NCBI RefSeq assembly: GCF_900113765.1
Contig: NZ_FOQO01000001.1
Coordinates: 310,001 to 374,000 of the forward strand
Length of the DNA stretch: 64,000 bases
Direction: 5' to 3'
DNA from: Parapedobacter indicus
GTDB lineage: Bacteria > Bacteroidota > Bacteroidia > Sphingobacteriales > Sphingobacteriaceae
In this document: one piece after another, positions 50,948 through 59,182 of the stretch
Position numbering within the stretch: the stretch's first letter is position 1
How the letters are laid out: every line of letters begins with the position of its first letter
Made by a program: the position numbers and the translations under genes
Notes under the pieces: generated by a model
The model's database searches: none
Seen by the model: the letters and a program-made list of their open reading frames with translations, nothing else
What the model was told of the DNA's origin: nothing

Positions 50948-52384
50948 TCACGGTGTGGTAGCGGGTGCATTCTTAGGGTACACGAGCTTGATCGGCAGCG
51001 GGACAAAGTCCTGATAGCGTATCATCCATTTATTCAATGCCGCAAGGAGCTGCTGTTGCTGCATGGCAACGTTTTCCTTGCCGTACAGATTATCCAATTC
51101 ATACGGGTCTTTTTCCAGATCGAATAATTCAAACATCGGGCGGGGTTGGGCGAAAATCAACCGTTGGAATACGGTATCCAATTTGTCCTCCTTATTCAGT
51201 GTGACCAGTTCTTTCCAAAAAGCTTGGCCGTTCATATCAACCGGAACATAAGGGAGAGCTGGTAGTACATTATAAATCAACTTATAGCGTTTTCCGGTAA
51301 CGCTGCGCGAAAGGTCGAAAGCAGCAGTTGACGTGGGCAGCATGTCGGCGTGGGCACCCCTTTCTGCGAAGATATAGTCGTTGGGTGTGTAGTTTCCTCC
51401 AAGCAACAGCGGTTTGAAGCTCCTGCCCGACATGTTGGTATCGGGTGGCACACCGGCAATATCCAATACGGTCGGTGCGAGATCGGTACCCGAGAGAAGG
51501 TCGTTGCTCGCTGTGCCTTGTTTGACGCGGTCGCCCCAACACATGACGAGCGGCACGCGCAGGCCGGTTTGGTATAAGGTTCCCTTCCCGCGCAATAACG
51601 CCGCACCATTATCGCCCATAAAAATAATCAGCGTGTTGTCAGCTAGTCCGCGGTTTTTAAGCTCCTGTAACACGAGACCCACCCGCATGTCTAGCTGTTG
51701 GATTTCCCCATAATAGGCCGCTAGGTCCCTCCGCAGGTGTTGGGTGTCTGGATAGTCCGGTGGAAGTATCAAGCTTTCAGGTGCAGGGAGAAACTCAGAA
51801 GGTGCCGTGTACGGACGATGGGGGTTGCTATAGTTGATCCACAGAAAAAAAGGTTTGCCGTTGGGCACATCGTTGAGAAACGACTGCATGACAGCGAGGT
51901 TCTCTTCATCGGGACCGGTTTGAAGGAAATCAACCCGATGATGGAAGGTCCGCAGTTGAAACTCGTCGAAAACCGCTGCGGCTTCAGGCGACTGCCGGTC
52001 AGAGCCGTCCAGGTGATAACTCCTTCCCTGAATTCCGGTATAATATCCCGCTGACCGGAGCAACTCCGGAAACGTTACGATATCCGCTGGCAATGGCGCG
52101 GAAAAACGTGTCATTCGGATGTCAACGGGATCCCTGCCGGTCATTAGTGTTGCCCGCGACGGTACACACTGCGGGGCATTGGTATACATTCGTGTAAAAC
52201 GTATACCCTTCCCGGCAATGGCATCGATATGGGGTGTATTGACATTCGGGTCGCCATAGCAACTCAGGTGCGGTGCGCTGTGGTCATCACTCAGTATGAA
52301 CACGATGTTGGGGCGCTGTTCCTCCTGGCAGAATAATACTGCTGGAAACACTGCCAGCAGTATCGCAAAAAGCCACGTTTTCAT
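50948..52384 (-). CDS. Sulfatase (N-sulfoglucosamine sulfohydrolase-like S1)
   Basis: 478 residues from ATG 52384 (MKTWLFAILLAVFP), which directly follows the susD stop and gives a signal peptide; an ATG five codons upstream would overlap susD. The metal site FILSDDHSAPHLSCYG and formylglycine motif C73-V-P-S-R in APQCVPSRATLMTGR are intact, as are FMGDNGAALLRGKGTLYQTGLRVP and the ending MFELFDLEKDPYELDNL. The SDDHS start resembles heparan-N-sulfatase-type S1_8 enzymes, but this does not fix the substrate. Fourth sulfatase domain of the PUL. Confidence 0.92.
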   Translation of the reverse strand: MKTWLFAILLAVFPAVLFCQEEQRPNIVFILSDDHSAPHLSCYGDPNVNTPHIDAIAGKGIRFTRMYTNAPQCVPSRATLMTGRDPVDIRMTRFSAPLPADIVTFPELLRSAGYYTGIQGRSYHLDGSDRQSPEAAAVFDEFQLRTFHHRVDFLQTGPDEENLAVMQSFLNDVPNGKPFFLWINYSNPHRPYTAPSEFLPAPESLILPPDYPDTQHLRRDLAAYYGEIQQLDMRVGLVLQELKNRGLADNTLIIFMGDNGAALLRGKGTLYQTGLRVPLVMCWGDRVKQGTASNDLLSGTDLAPTVLDIAGVPPDTNMSGRSFKPLLLGGNYTPNDYIFAERGAHADMLPTSTAAFDLSRSVTGKRYKLIYNVLPALPYVPVDMNGQAFWKELVTLNKEDKLDTVFQRLIFAQPRPMFELFDLEKDPYELDNLYGKENVAMQQQQLLAALNKWMIRYQDFVPLPIKLVYPKNAPATTP

Positions 52385-52385
52385 C

Positions 52386-53945
52386 CTATTTCCAAGCATC
52401 GTGTTGTATCAAAGCCTTGTTGGCGTCCAGTTCGCTGAGCGGAATAGGGAAGGTTTCCGAACGCTTGTTTTGGTATCTTGGATTGTAACCATTCAGGTTG
52501 TCGGCGACCATGCGTTCATACGCTTCGCTCACCGCTCTCCAACGTATCAGGTCGAAAAACCGTAGTCCTTCAAAAGCAAATTCCACGCGGCGCTCGTGCC
52601 GTACGATTTCCCGTAGTTCGACTTGGGACAGGCCCGTACCCTCCGCTTCCTGTACGGTAGGCATCCCCACGCCCGGCCGTTGCCGCACCTGGTTGATGAG
52701 CGAATACACCTCCTCGGTGATCTGGTTATCTTCAATGAGCGCTTCGGCCCGCATGAGCAGCACGTCTGCATAACGAAGGAAATAGAAGTCTTGGCCTCCA
52801 ACCCCTCCGGTGCTTGTGCCCAGATCGGACTTTTTCGTGCGGATGTATTTTTTCAACCCATAGCCGGTTACATTATTGCCTTTAAAGACGCTCCCCAGGT
52901 CGGTAATGAAGACGTCGTTTTTAAACCACACACTGGCCAACAAGCGCGGATCTCGGTTTGCTTTCGGATCGTTTGGATCGTAGCGGTCCGACTCCGTGAT
53001 CGGCTTGCCATCTGTACAATAGAAATCATGTACCAGGTTGGGCATGGGTTGCTCATCAACCTTCGGCTGCGCGGTATACGTGGAAGAAAATGTTTCGTTG
53101 GTAGCGAAACCCGCTGCTTCCATGAACCTGACAGAGAAAACTACGTCTTTTGAGTTTTCCCCTGCTTCTGTAAACTGTGTTTCATAGGGAGAGTCCAGGT
53201 CATACTGGCCGAGGTTGATCACCTCCTGTGCAGCAGCTGCGCTTTTTTTCCACTCTCCGTCGAAAAGATACACCCGGGTCAATAAGCCGTAAGCGGCTCC
53301 TTTGGTCGCATGTCCGAAACGGTCTGCCGGTTGAGTAGGAGGGAGGAAAACGGTTGCCTGTTCAAGATCGGCAACGACCTGATCCAACAGTTCCCGGCGG
53401 GTGTTTTTTGCTACTTGGGCCGTCTCCAACGTCTGGAGTCCGGTAATCAATGGCGCATCCTCATAGTATACGGCGAGGTTGAAATAGAACAACGCCCTTA
53501 AAAATAGGGCTTGTCCCATGAAGTTATCTTTTGAGGTGGTATTCAGTTGGTCTTCCGTCATCCTGGGAAGGTTCGAGATCACCTGATTACTTCTTACGAC
53601 ACCCCGGTAGTTCGCGAGCCAAAAGGCTTCGAACATTCCAGCAGAAGAAGCAGAAATGTTACCTTCTACGTAACGCCCGGGGCCTTCGAATTTGTAGCCA
53701 TTGTAGGAATTGTCCGTAAAATTATCATACATCGGAATGCCGGCATCGCCATTGAGGTTACCACTGTAAAGCTGCCTCGTTTGCAGCACGTCGTAAATGC
53801 CGTTTATGGCAAGCAATACGTCCTTTTCATTTTGCCAAAAATTATCGGAAGCCAGTTGGGTCAGCGAATGCCTATCCAGAAAGCTCTCCGAACATCCCGT
53901 CAATAAAAGGTGCAGGGCTAAGGTGACTATCGTTATTTTTTTCAT
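52386..53945 (-). CDS. SusD/RagB-family surface glycan-binding lipoprotein
   Basis: 519 residues. A lipoprotein signal ends LLTGC (Cys18), followed by SESFLD, an acidic stretch typical of surface-exposed Bacteroidota lipoproteins. The N-terminal TPR-rich region (DNFWQNEKDVLLAINGIYDVLQ) and the C-terminal RHERRVEFAFEGLRFFDLIRWR with the ending FPIPLSELDANKALIQ are signatures of SusD. It forms the lid on the SusC channel encoded upstream and captures oligosaccharides. It starts 103 bp after the susC stop. Confidence 0.96.
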   Translation of the reverse strand: MKKITIVTLALHLLLTGCSESFLDRHSLTQLASDNFWQNEKDVLLAINGIYDVLQTRQLYSGNLNGDAGIPMYDNFTDNSYNGYKFEGPGRYVEGNISASSAGMFEAFWLANYRGVVRSNQVISNLPRMTEDQLNTTSKDNFMGQALFLRALFYFNLAVYYEDAPLITGLQTLETAQVAKNTRRELLDQVVADLEQATVFLPPTQPADRFGHATKGAAYGLLTRVYLFDGEWKKSAAAAQEVINLGQYDLDSPYETQFTEAGENSKDVVFSVRFMEAAGFATNETFSSTYTAQPKVDEQPMPNLVHDFYCTDGKPITESDRYDPNDPKANRDPRLLASVWFKNDVFITDLGSVFKGNNVTGYGLKKYIRTKKSDLGTSTGGVGGQDFYFLRYADVLLMRAEALIEDNQITEEVYSLINQVRQRPGVGMPTVQEAEGTGLSQVELREIVRHERRVEFAFEGLRFFDLIRWRAVSEAYERMVADNLNGYNPRYQNKRSETFPIPLSELDANKALIQHDAWK

Positions 53946-54048
53946 CTGTATATAATTTGTTCTTAAAAGGTGATGAAGCTATCAGATTATTCATCCCACT
54001 ATGTGGTCTGAAAATCATGATGGTTTCATATTAGTATTTTCGTTAGCG

Positions 54049-57000
54049 TTAAAAACTGAAATTAAGTCCTCCAGTTACAACTTTGTATAAGGGAGCATTT
54101 CTGACGGCGGTATTGGTGGCTGCACGTTCGGGGTCAAAATCTTCCATTTTAGTAAACGTAAGCAGATTCTGTCCGGAAACGAAAAGTCGGATGCCATTGA
54201 CATGGATTTTGCGTAATAGTTTGTTTGGTAACGTGTAACCAAGTTCGATAGTTTTGAGTCGGAGATAGGAAGCATCTTTGACATAGAAGTTGGAGATCAT
54301 CGCATTGTTGGCGCCGCCGATACGGGGCAGCGTAGTGCTCGGATTCTCCGGTGTCCACCGGTCCAGCCATAACGCCAGGGAGTTGCTCCGTTCGTCGTTG
54401 AAAGCTACCTGGCCGTTGCCGATCATGACGCGATCGACTTCAGCGATCCCTTGGAAAACGACCGTTAGGTCGATACCCCTGTAATTGAAATTGGCATTGA
54501 AACCGTATAGCCAAAGTGGGTAGGGATTGCCAATGACAGTACGGTCAAAAGCATCGATGACGCCATCAGGGGTACCGTCGGGACCACTCAGATCCGCATA
54601 CCGGAAATCACCGGGACCGGTACGCGGGCTGCCAAACTGTACTGGAGCATTAGCTGCCTCATCTGCTGTCTGGAATATCCCCATTACCTGATAGCCATAG
54701 TAGGCTTGGTATGACTCCCCCTTACGGGTAAGGAAGTTGCCATCGATGGTCTGGACACCCGACCCTAGGCTGGTGACTTCGTTTTTGGCAAATTTGGTTA
54801 CATTGGCCCCGATGGCATAGTTGAAGCCGCCCTTATTATCGGCATAATTGACATTCAATTCAATCCCCTTGTTTAGCATTTCGGCAGCATTTTGCGCGGC
54901 TAGGCTATTTACGCCCAGCGTACCCGGAATGGGGAAATTGGTGTAAAGAATATCGAAACTTTTCCGATTAAAATAATCCGCTTCAACATTCAGCCGGTTG
55001 CGGAAAAATGCAGCATCCAGCCCGATGTTATATTGTTCCGTAGTCTCCCAGCGGATCGTTGGATTAGCAAGGCTCGTAAGCGCAACGCCACCCATGACAG
55101 TGCCGTCACCCAGTATATAATCGAGACCCGCGTTATAAGTCTGGTCGTAGATATAGTTCCCGATCCCATTGTTACCTGTACGGCCCCAGCTTCCACGCAA
55201 TTTGAGGTTCGATAGCGCCCCGGAAGACCCGCTGTTTTTCAGGAACGGTTCTTCGGATATCCGCCAACCCGCCGAAAAAGAGGGAAAGGTGCCATACCGG
55301 TTACCGGGTCCAAATTTGGAGGATCCATCCCGTCGTATATTGGCTTCAAACAGGTACCGTTCTTTGAAATTGTAGTTTATTCTGGCAAAGAACGACTGCA
55401 GGGCTTGCTCAGAGGCATTTCCTGAAACGGTGGGATTGGCAACACCGCCGCCATCAAATTCCTGCAGGGCGTCTGACGGGAAGTTCTGCAACGAGCCGCG
55501 GAAACCATCGTTCCGATCTAGGATCACCGAGTGCCCTAACATGAATTGCAGGTCATGGATATCCTGAAACTTGGTTTGGTACCTGAGAAGGTTTTCGTTC
55601 ATGATTCGATAATGCTTGCTGAAGCTGTTGGAAAGGGAGTTCCGCTCGTTATAGCTGGCAATATTCCCTTCCGGATCCAGGCGTTGTACCGAAGGTTTAA
55701 AATCCGAGTCGTCGTAAAAGTCGAGGTTAAGGGTCACGGCACTTTCGAAGCTGAATCCCTTTACCCTCGCTTTTACGCTGAGACGGTCATTGATATTGTA
55801 GTCGTCCGAAATAAAGTCGCCTAACTCGCCCAGTTCCAGGGGCTGAAATTCAGTGCCGAAGGAAGGATTCACATTTTGATAGGCACCGTCACGGAAGCCG
55901 AACCCGCCGTGTTTAAAGTATGCAGGTATGGTAGGCGCATTCCTCCGGAATGAGTAGATGATGTTGCTAACTACATCGCTGCCGCCGCTGGGGCCTGTGA
56001 ATTTGTTCAACGTTCCGTTGAAATTGTTGGCAACGGTGAGCCATTCTTTGAGCTCGGACTGTACATTTGCCCGGAAATTATAGCGTTCTGATTTGAATTT
56101 TCCCTGGATGATGGCACCTTGATTGAGGTAACCCATGGAAATCCGGTAAATCGTATTCTGGCTCCCACCGGATAAGGAGAGGTAGTGGTTTTGTATGGGC
56201 GCATCCTGCAATACTTCAGCGGCCCAGTCCGTGTTAGCAAACAGGTCGGGGTTTGATCCGTCACGAATTAGCTGCAACTGTTCTTCCGTATACCGTGGGT
56301 TGAAGGCCTTTCCATCGGCTTCATTTTTGTACTTCTCATTGATCAGTTCTGCATAATTAATAGCATCTAGGTATTTGGGAAGTATCGTGGGACGCTGGGA
56401 CCCGACATAATTGTTGTATTCCACCCTGAATTTTGATGCCTGCCCTTGTTTGGTCGTGATGACAATGACACCGTTGGCTCCGCGTGCACCGTAAATAGCT
56501 CCCGCAGACGCATCTTTCAATACCGTGATGGATTCGATGTCGGCAGGCGCCAATCGATTGAACTCGGCTAACCCATCGAACTGCATCCCATCGATTACAA
56601 CCAACGGCACCGAATTCCCGAATGTTCCCAGTCCGCGGATATTGATAGTCGAACCATCGGTTCCGGGCAGTCCATTGCCCTGCGTGAGTTGGACACCCGA
56701 AAAACGGCCATACATCAATTGGGCAGAATTACTCACCGGTGTGTTAACCACGCTATCCAGTTGCAGCGTTTGGACGGCACCTGTCAGGTTTACCTTTTTT
56801 TGCGTACCATAGCCGACTACCACGATTTCGTCTAGTTCCGTTTTGGAAACAGCTAGGGAGACGGTCAGATTTGTTTGGCCATTGATGGTCACATCTTTTG
56901 ATTGGTAACCAACGAAAGAAAAGCGCAAGGTGCTTTGACGGCCCTTGACCGTCAAGGTGAAAGTGCCTCGGTTATCGGTTAGCATGGCATTGCTGGTTCC

Positions 57001-57162
57001 GATTTCTGTGACACTTACCCCTGCGAGGAGAGAATTGTCAGTGGCGTCGGTGACCGTTCCCCTGACCGTCACCTGTGAGTAAGCGACGCTTGTAAAAAGC
57101 AGAAGCAGCAATAGCGGAAATAGATTGCATAACTTCGTTATTGAAAGTGTAAATATACGCAT
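54049..57162 (-). CDS. SusC/RagA-family TonB-linked outer membrane transporter
   Basis: 1037 residues from ATG 57162 (MRIFTLSITKLCNLFP); a TTG 12 codons upstream is discarded. Signal peptide to about 31, a carboxypeptidase-like domain (about 33-115, VTVRGTVTDATDNSLLAGVSVTEIG), the SusC signature LDEIVVVGYGTQKKVNLTGAVQTL, the plug (PADIESITVLKDASAGAIYGARGANGVIVITTK) and a long barrel ending in NFSF. With the downstream SusD it imports oligosaccharides using TonB energy. First gene of the unit susC-susD-sulfatase-GH2; no sigma/anti-sigma pair is adjacent, which fits HTCS control. Confidence 0.97.
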   Translation of the reverse strand: MRIFTLSITKLCNLFPLLLLLLFTSVAYSQVTVRGTVTDATDNSLLAGVSVTEIGTSNAMLTDNRGTFTLTVKGRQSTLRFSFVGYQSKDVTINGQTNLTVSLAVSKTELDEIVVVGYGTQKKVNLTGAVQTLQLDSVVNTPVSNSAQLMYGRFSGVQLTQGNGLPGTDGSTINIRGLGTFGNSVPLVVIDGMQFDGLAEFNRLAPADIESITVLKDASAGAIYGARGANGVIVITTKQGQASKFRVEYNNYVGSQRPTILPKYLDAINYAELINEKYKNEADGKAFNPRYTEEQLQLIRDGSNPDLFANTDWAAEVLQDAPIQNHYLSLSGGSQNTIYRISMGYLNQGAIIQGKFKSERYNFRANVQSELKEWLTVANNFNGTLNKFTGPSGGSDVVSNIIYSFRRNAPTIPAYFKHGGFGFRDGAYQNVNPSFGTEFQPLELGELGDFISDDYNINDRLSVKARVKGFSFESAVTLNLDFYDDSDFKPSVQRLDPEGNIASYNERNSLSNSFSKHYRIMNENLLRYQTKFQDIHDLQFMLGHSVILDRNDGFRGSLQNFPSDALQEFDGGGVANPTVSGNASEQALQSFFARINYNFKERYLFEANIRRDGSSKFGPGNRYGTFPSFSAGWRISEEPFLKNSGSSGALSNLKLRGSWGRTGNNGIGNYIYDQTYNAGLDYILGDGTVMGGVALTSLANPTIRWETTEQYNIGLDAAFFRNRLNVEADYFNRKSFDILYTNFPIPGTLGVNSLAAQNAAEMLNKGIELNVNYADNKGGFNYAIGANVTKFAKNEVTSLGSGVQTIDGNFLTRKGESYQAYYGYQVMGIFQTADEAANAPVQFGSPRTGPGDFRYADLSGPDGTPDGVIDAFDRTVIGNPYPLWLYGFNANFNYRGIDLTVVFQGIAEVDRVMIGNGQVAFNDERSNSLALWLDRWTPENPSTTLPRIGGANNAMISNFYVKDASYLRLKTIELGYTLPNKLLRKIHVNGIRLFVSGQNLLTFTKMEDFDPERAATNTAVRNAPLYKVVTGGLNFSF

Positions 57163-57195
57163 AAGTATATAGATTAATTGGTTAATAATATGCGA

Positions 57196-57239
57196 CAAAG
57201 GTAGGAATGGCGTAAAGTCGAGAGGGGGACAAGGGGGTC
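57196..57239 (-). promoter_or_regulatory. susC promoter with two C5 blocks
   Basis: On the minus strand GACCCCCTTGTCCCCCTC is followed after exactly 18 nt by TACCTTTG (complement of 57196-57203). The near block is at the same distance from the -7 box as the repeat at the beta-helix promoter (37211-37221). The second block is only 9 bp away here rather than 21-23. Confidence 0.55.
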
Positions 57240-57303
57240 AATTATAGGGAACGTCGATTCAAATCGATCCGTTTGAATGCGCTGGAGGCGTATCAACGCA
57301 AAT

Positions 57304-57341
57304 CGGGAAGGATCTCAGCATAATTTCAAAGATCCTTCCCG
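57304..57341 (-). terminator. 12-bp inverted repeat after the dipeptidase gene
   Basis: CGGGAAGGATCT (57304-57315) and AGATCCTTCCCG (57330-57341) pair perfectly around 14 nt. It begins 23 bp after the dipeptidase stop. The minus-strand continuation (GATTT) is only weakly T-rich, so it may be a poor terminator or a protein site between this gene and susC. Confidence 0.5.
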
Positions 57342-57364
57342 TCACTTGGAGTAAAGCAGCGTGA

Positions 57365-58732
57365 TTAACTCAACTCCGCAAAATATTTATGAAACAGCGG
57401 GATTGTTTCAATCCCTTTGAAGTAATTGGCAATGTCGTACTTCTCATTGGGTGAATGTAGGTTGTCGCTGTCTAGGCCGAAACCCATGAGTACGGTTTTC
57501 AAACCCAGCTCATTTTCGAAAAGTGAAACGATGGGAATGCTTCCTCCTCCACGGGTTGGGATTGGTTTTTTTCCGAATGCCTCTTCGATGGCTTTTTCAG
57601 CAGCCCGGTAGGCAACACTGTCAGTCGGCGTGACCGCCGGGTGTCCCCCATGATGCGGTGTAACTTTCACAGTGACGTACGCTGGGGCGATACGTTCAAA
57701 ATGCTTGGTAAAAAGCGCGGTGATTTTATCCGGATCCTGATTAGGTACCAGGCGCATGGATAGTTTGGCATTTGCTTTCGATGGCAGTACAGTCTTGGCG
57801 CCTTTGCCGATATATCCGCCCCAGATGCCGTTTACCTCCAGCGTAGGACGGATGCCTGTTCGCTCGATCGTTGTATATCCTTTTTCACCCCAAAGCGCGT
57901 TGATGCCCAGATCGGCTTTATATGCAGCTTCGTCGAAGGGGGCTTCGTTTAATGAGTTACGTTCCGCTTCGTTCAGCTCGACCACGTCGTCGTAAAAGCC
58001 GGGTATCGCGATGCGGTTGTTTTCGTCATGCAGTGAGGCGATTAGTTGGGCAAGGATTGTGACGGGATTGGCTACAGCTCCTCCATATACACCCGAATGC
58101 AAGTCCCGGTTCGGTCCGACAACTTCCACCTCCACATACGATAAACCGCGCAGGCCCGTTTCGAGGGAGGGAGTGTCCAGGCTGATCATGGCCGTGTCGG
58201 AGATGAGCACCACATCAGCAGCCAGACGCTCTTTATTGGCCTTCACGAATACACCCAGGTTATCGGATCCCACTTCTTCCTCTCCCTCAATCATGAATTT
58301 GACATTACACGCCAGCGTATTGGTGGCCTGCATTAATTCAAACGCCTTGATGTGCATGTAAAACTGCCCCTTGTCGTCACACGCCCCCCGGGCAAATATT
58401 TTGCCGTCGCGCACCGTGGGTTCAAAAGGTGGGGTTTCCCAAAGTTCCAATGGATCGGGCGGTTGCACGTCATAATGCCCATATACCAATACAGTTGGCT
58501 TGGCCGGATCGATGATTTTCTCCCCATATACGATGGGATGTCCCGCTGTGGAACATATTTCCACATTTTCCGCGCCTGCATCGGTTAATTTCTGTGCCAC
58601 GTATTCCGCCGTGTGGCGTACGTCGTCACTATATGCAGAATCGGCGCTTACCGATGGAAAGCGAAGCAATTCAAATAGTTCATCCAAGAAGCGCTGTTGG
58701 TTGGCTTCCACGTAGTTTTTGATGGTTTTCAT
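57365..58732 (-). CDS. M20-family dipeptidase
   Basis: 455 residues from ATG 58732 (MKTIKNYVEANQQRFLDEL); the frame continues upstream through a repeat element and is discarded there. Metal ligands can be placed in VLVYGHYDVQPP, GACDDKGQ, MIEGEEEVGSDN, and near the C-terminus NLHSPNEKYD. The lid domain is around 200-320 (LHSGVYGGAVANP). It is a cytosolic di-zinc dipeptidase of the CNDP/PepV-like M20 group. It sits alone between the PUL and the TonB-type barrel gene. Confidence 0.93.
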   Translation of the reverse strand: MKTIKNYVEANQQRFLDELFELLRFPSVSADSAYSDDVRHTAEYVAQKLTDAGAENVEICSTAGHPIVYGEKIIDPAKPTVLVYGHYDVQPPDPLELWETPPFEPTVRDGKIFARGACDDKGQFYMHIKAFELMQATNTLACNVKFMIEGEEEVGSDNLGVFVKANKERLAADVVLISDTAMISLDTPSLETGLRGLSYVEVEVVGPNRDLHSGVYGGAVANPVTILAQLIASLHDENNRIAIPGFYDDVVELNEAERNSLNEAPFDEAAYKADLGINALWGEKGYTTIERTGIRPTLEVNGIWGGYIGKGAKTVLPSKANAKLSMRLVPNQDPDKITALFTKHFERIAPAYVTVKVTPHHGGHPAVTPTDSVAYRAAEKAIEEAFGKKPIPTRGGGSIPIVSLFENELGLKTVLMGFGLDSDNLHSPNEKYDIANYFKGIETIPLFHKYFAELS

Positions 58733-58753
58733 ATGCGCTAAGGGCTTTGCTGC

Positions 58754-58862
58754 AAACTTAGCTAATTTGCCAAAGAAAGGCAAATTAGCAATCTCTCGCC
58801 TGCCTTTGAAAATAAGGTGTCAGGTGAAACTTAGCTAATTTGCCAAAGAAAGGCAAATTAGC
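58754..58862. repeat. Duplicated 36-bp hairpin element
   Basis: An identical 36-bp unit occurs at 58754-58789 and 58827-58862 (73-bp period). Each contains the inverted arms GCTAATTTGCC and GGCAAATTAGC (58761-58771/58779-58789 and 58834-58844/58852-58862) around AAAGAAA, an 11-bp stem with 7-nt loop. It lies directly upstream of the dipeptidase start. There is no T-tract on either strand. Confidence 0.85.
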
Positions 58863-59182
58863 GATCTCATCCAGGAGTATGCAGGGGCTTTTTTAGATAG
58901 AGATAAACTTGAATGTTTGTGCAACAAACGTCGGACAAAGGCGTCATAAATGCGGCATCTCAAAAAAACCGATGGGCAACTTGGTTGTTTACTGCATTTT
59001 CGTAATTTTACGAATTATCCATAGTTCTTGTAAAGTTAAAATGAAATAGATGTTAAAAAATGTTAAGTATCAATGTTTTATTTTTAAACTAAAAAATTAG
59101 TTCTATATTTGTGTCGATGTGTTGGGGGGAATAGAATGTTACGGGGGATAACCCATGATTAATTATAGCTTAAATTCCAACA
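58863..59182. other. Upstream region of the outer-membrane barrel gene
   Basis: 320 bp without a gene, AT-rich after 58990. Apart from the promoter-like TATATTTG at 59104, I see no open frame, hairpin or RNA gene. A run CGTAATTTTACG (58999-59010) is a short palindrome. Confidence 0.5.
59081..59111 (+). promoter_or_regulatory. Promoter of the outer-membrane barrel/GLPGLI unit
   Basis: TATATTTG at 59104-59111 matches the -7 consensus; TTTTT at 59081-59085 is 18 bp upstream and may be the -33 element. Transcription would begin near 59117, about 66 nt before the ATG at 59183. Confidence 0.55.

Noticed and set aside
58733..58783. N-terminal extension of the M20 dipeptidase from a TTG
   Set aside because: It runs through the duplicated hairpin element and has no counterpart in the family; ATG 58732 gives the normal N-terminus.
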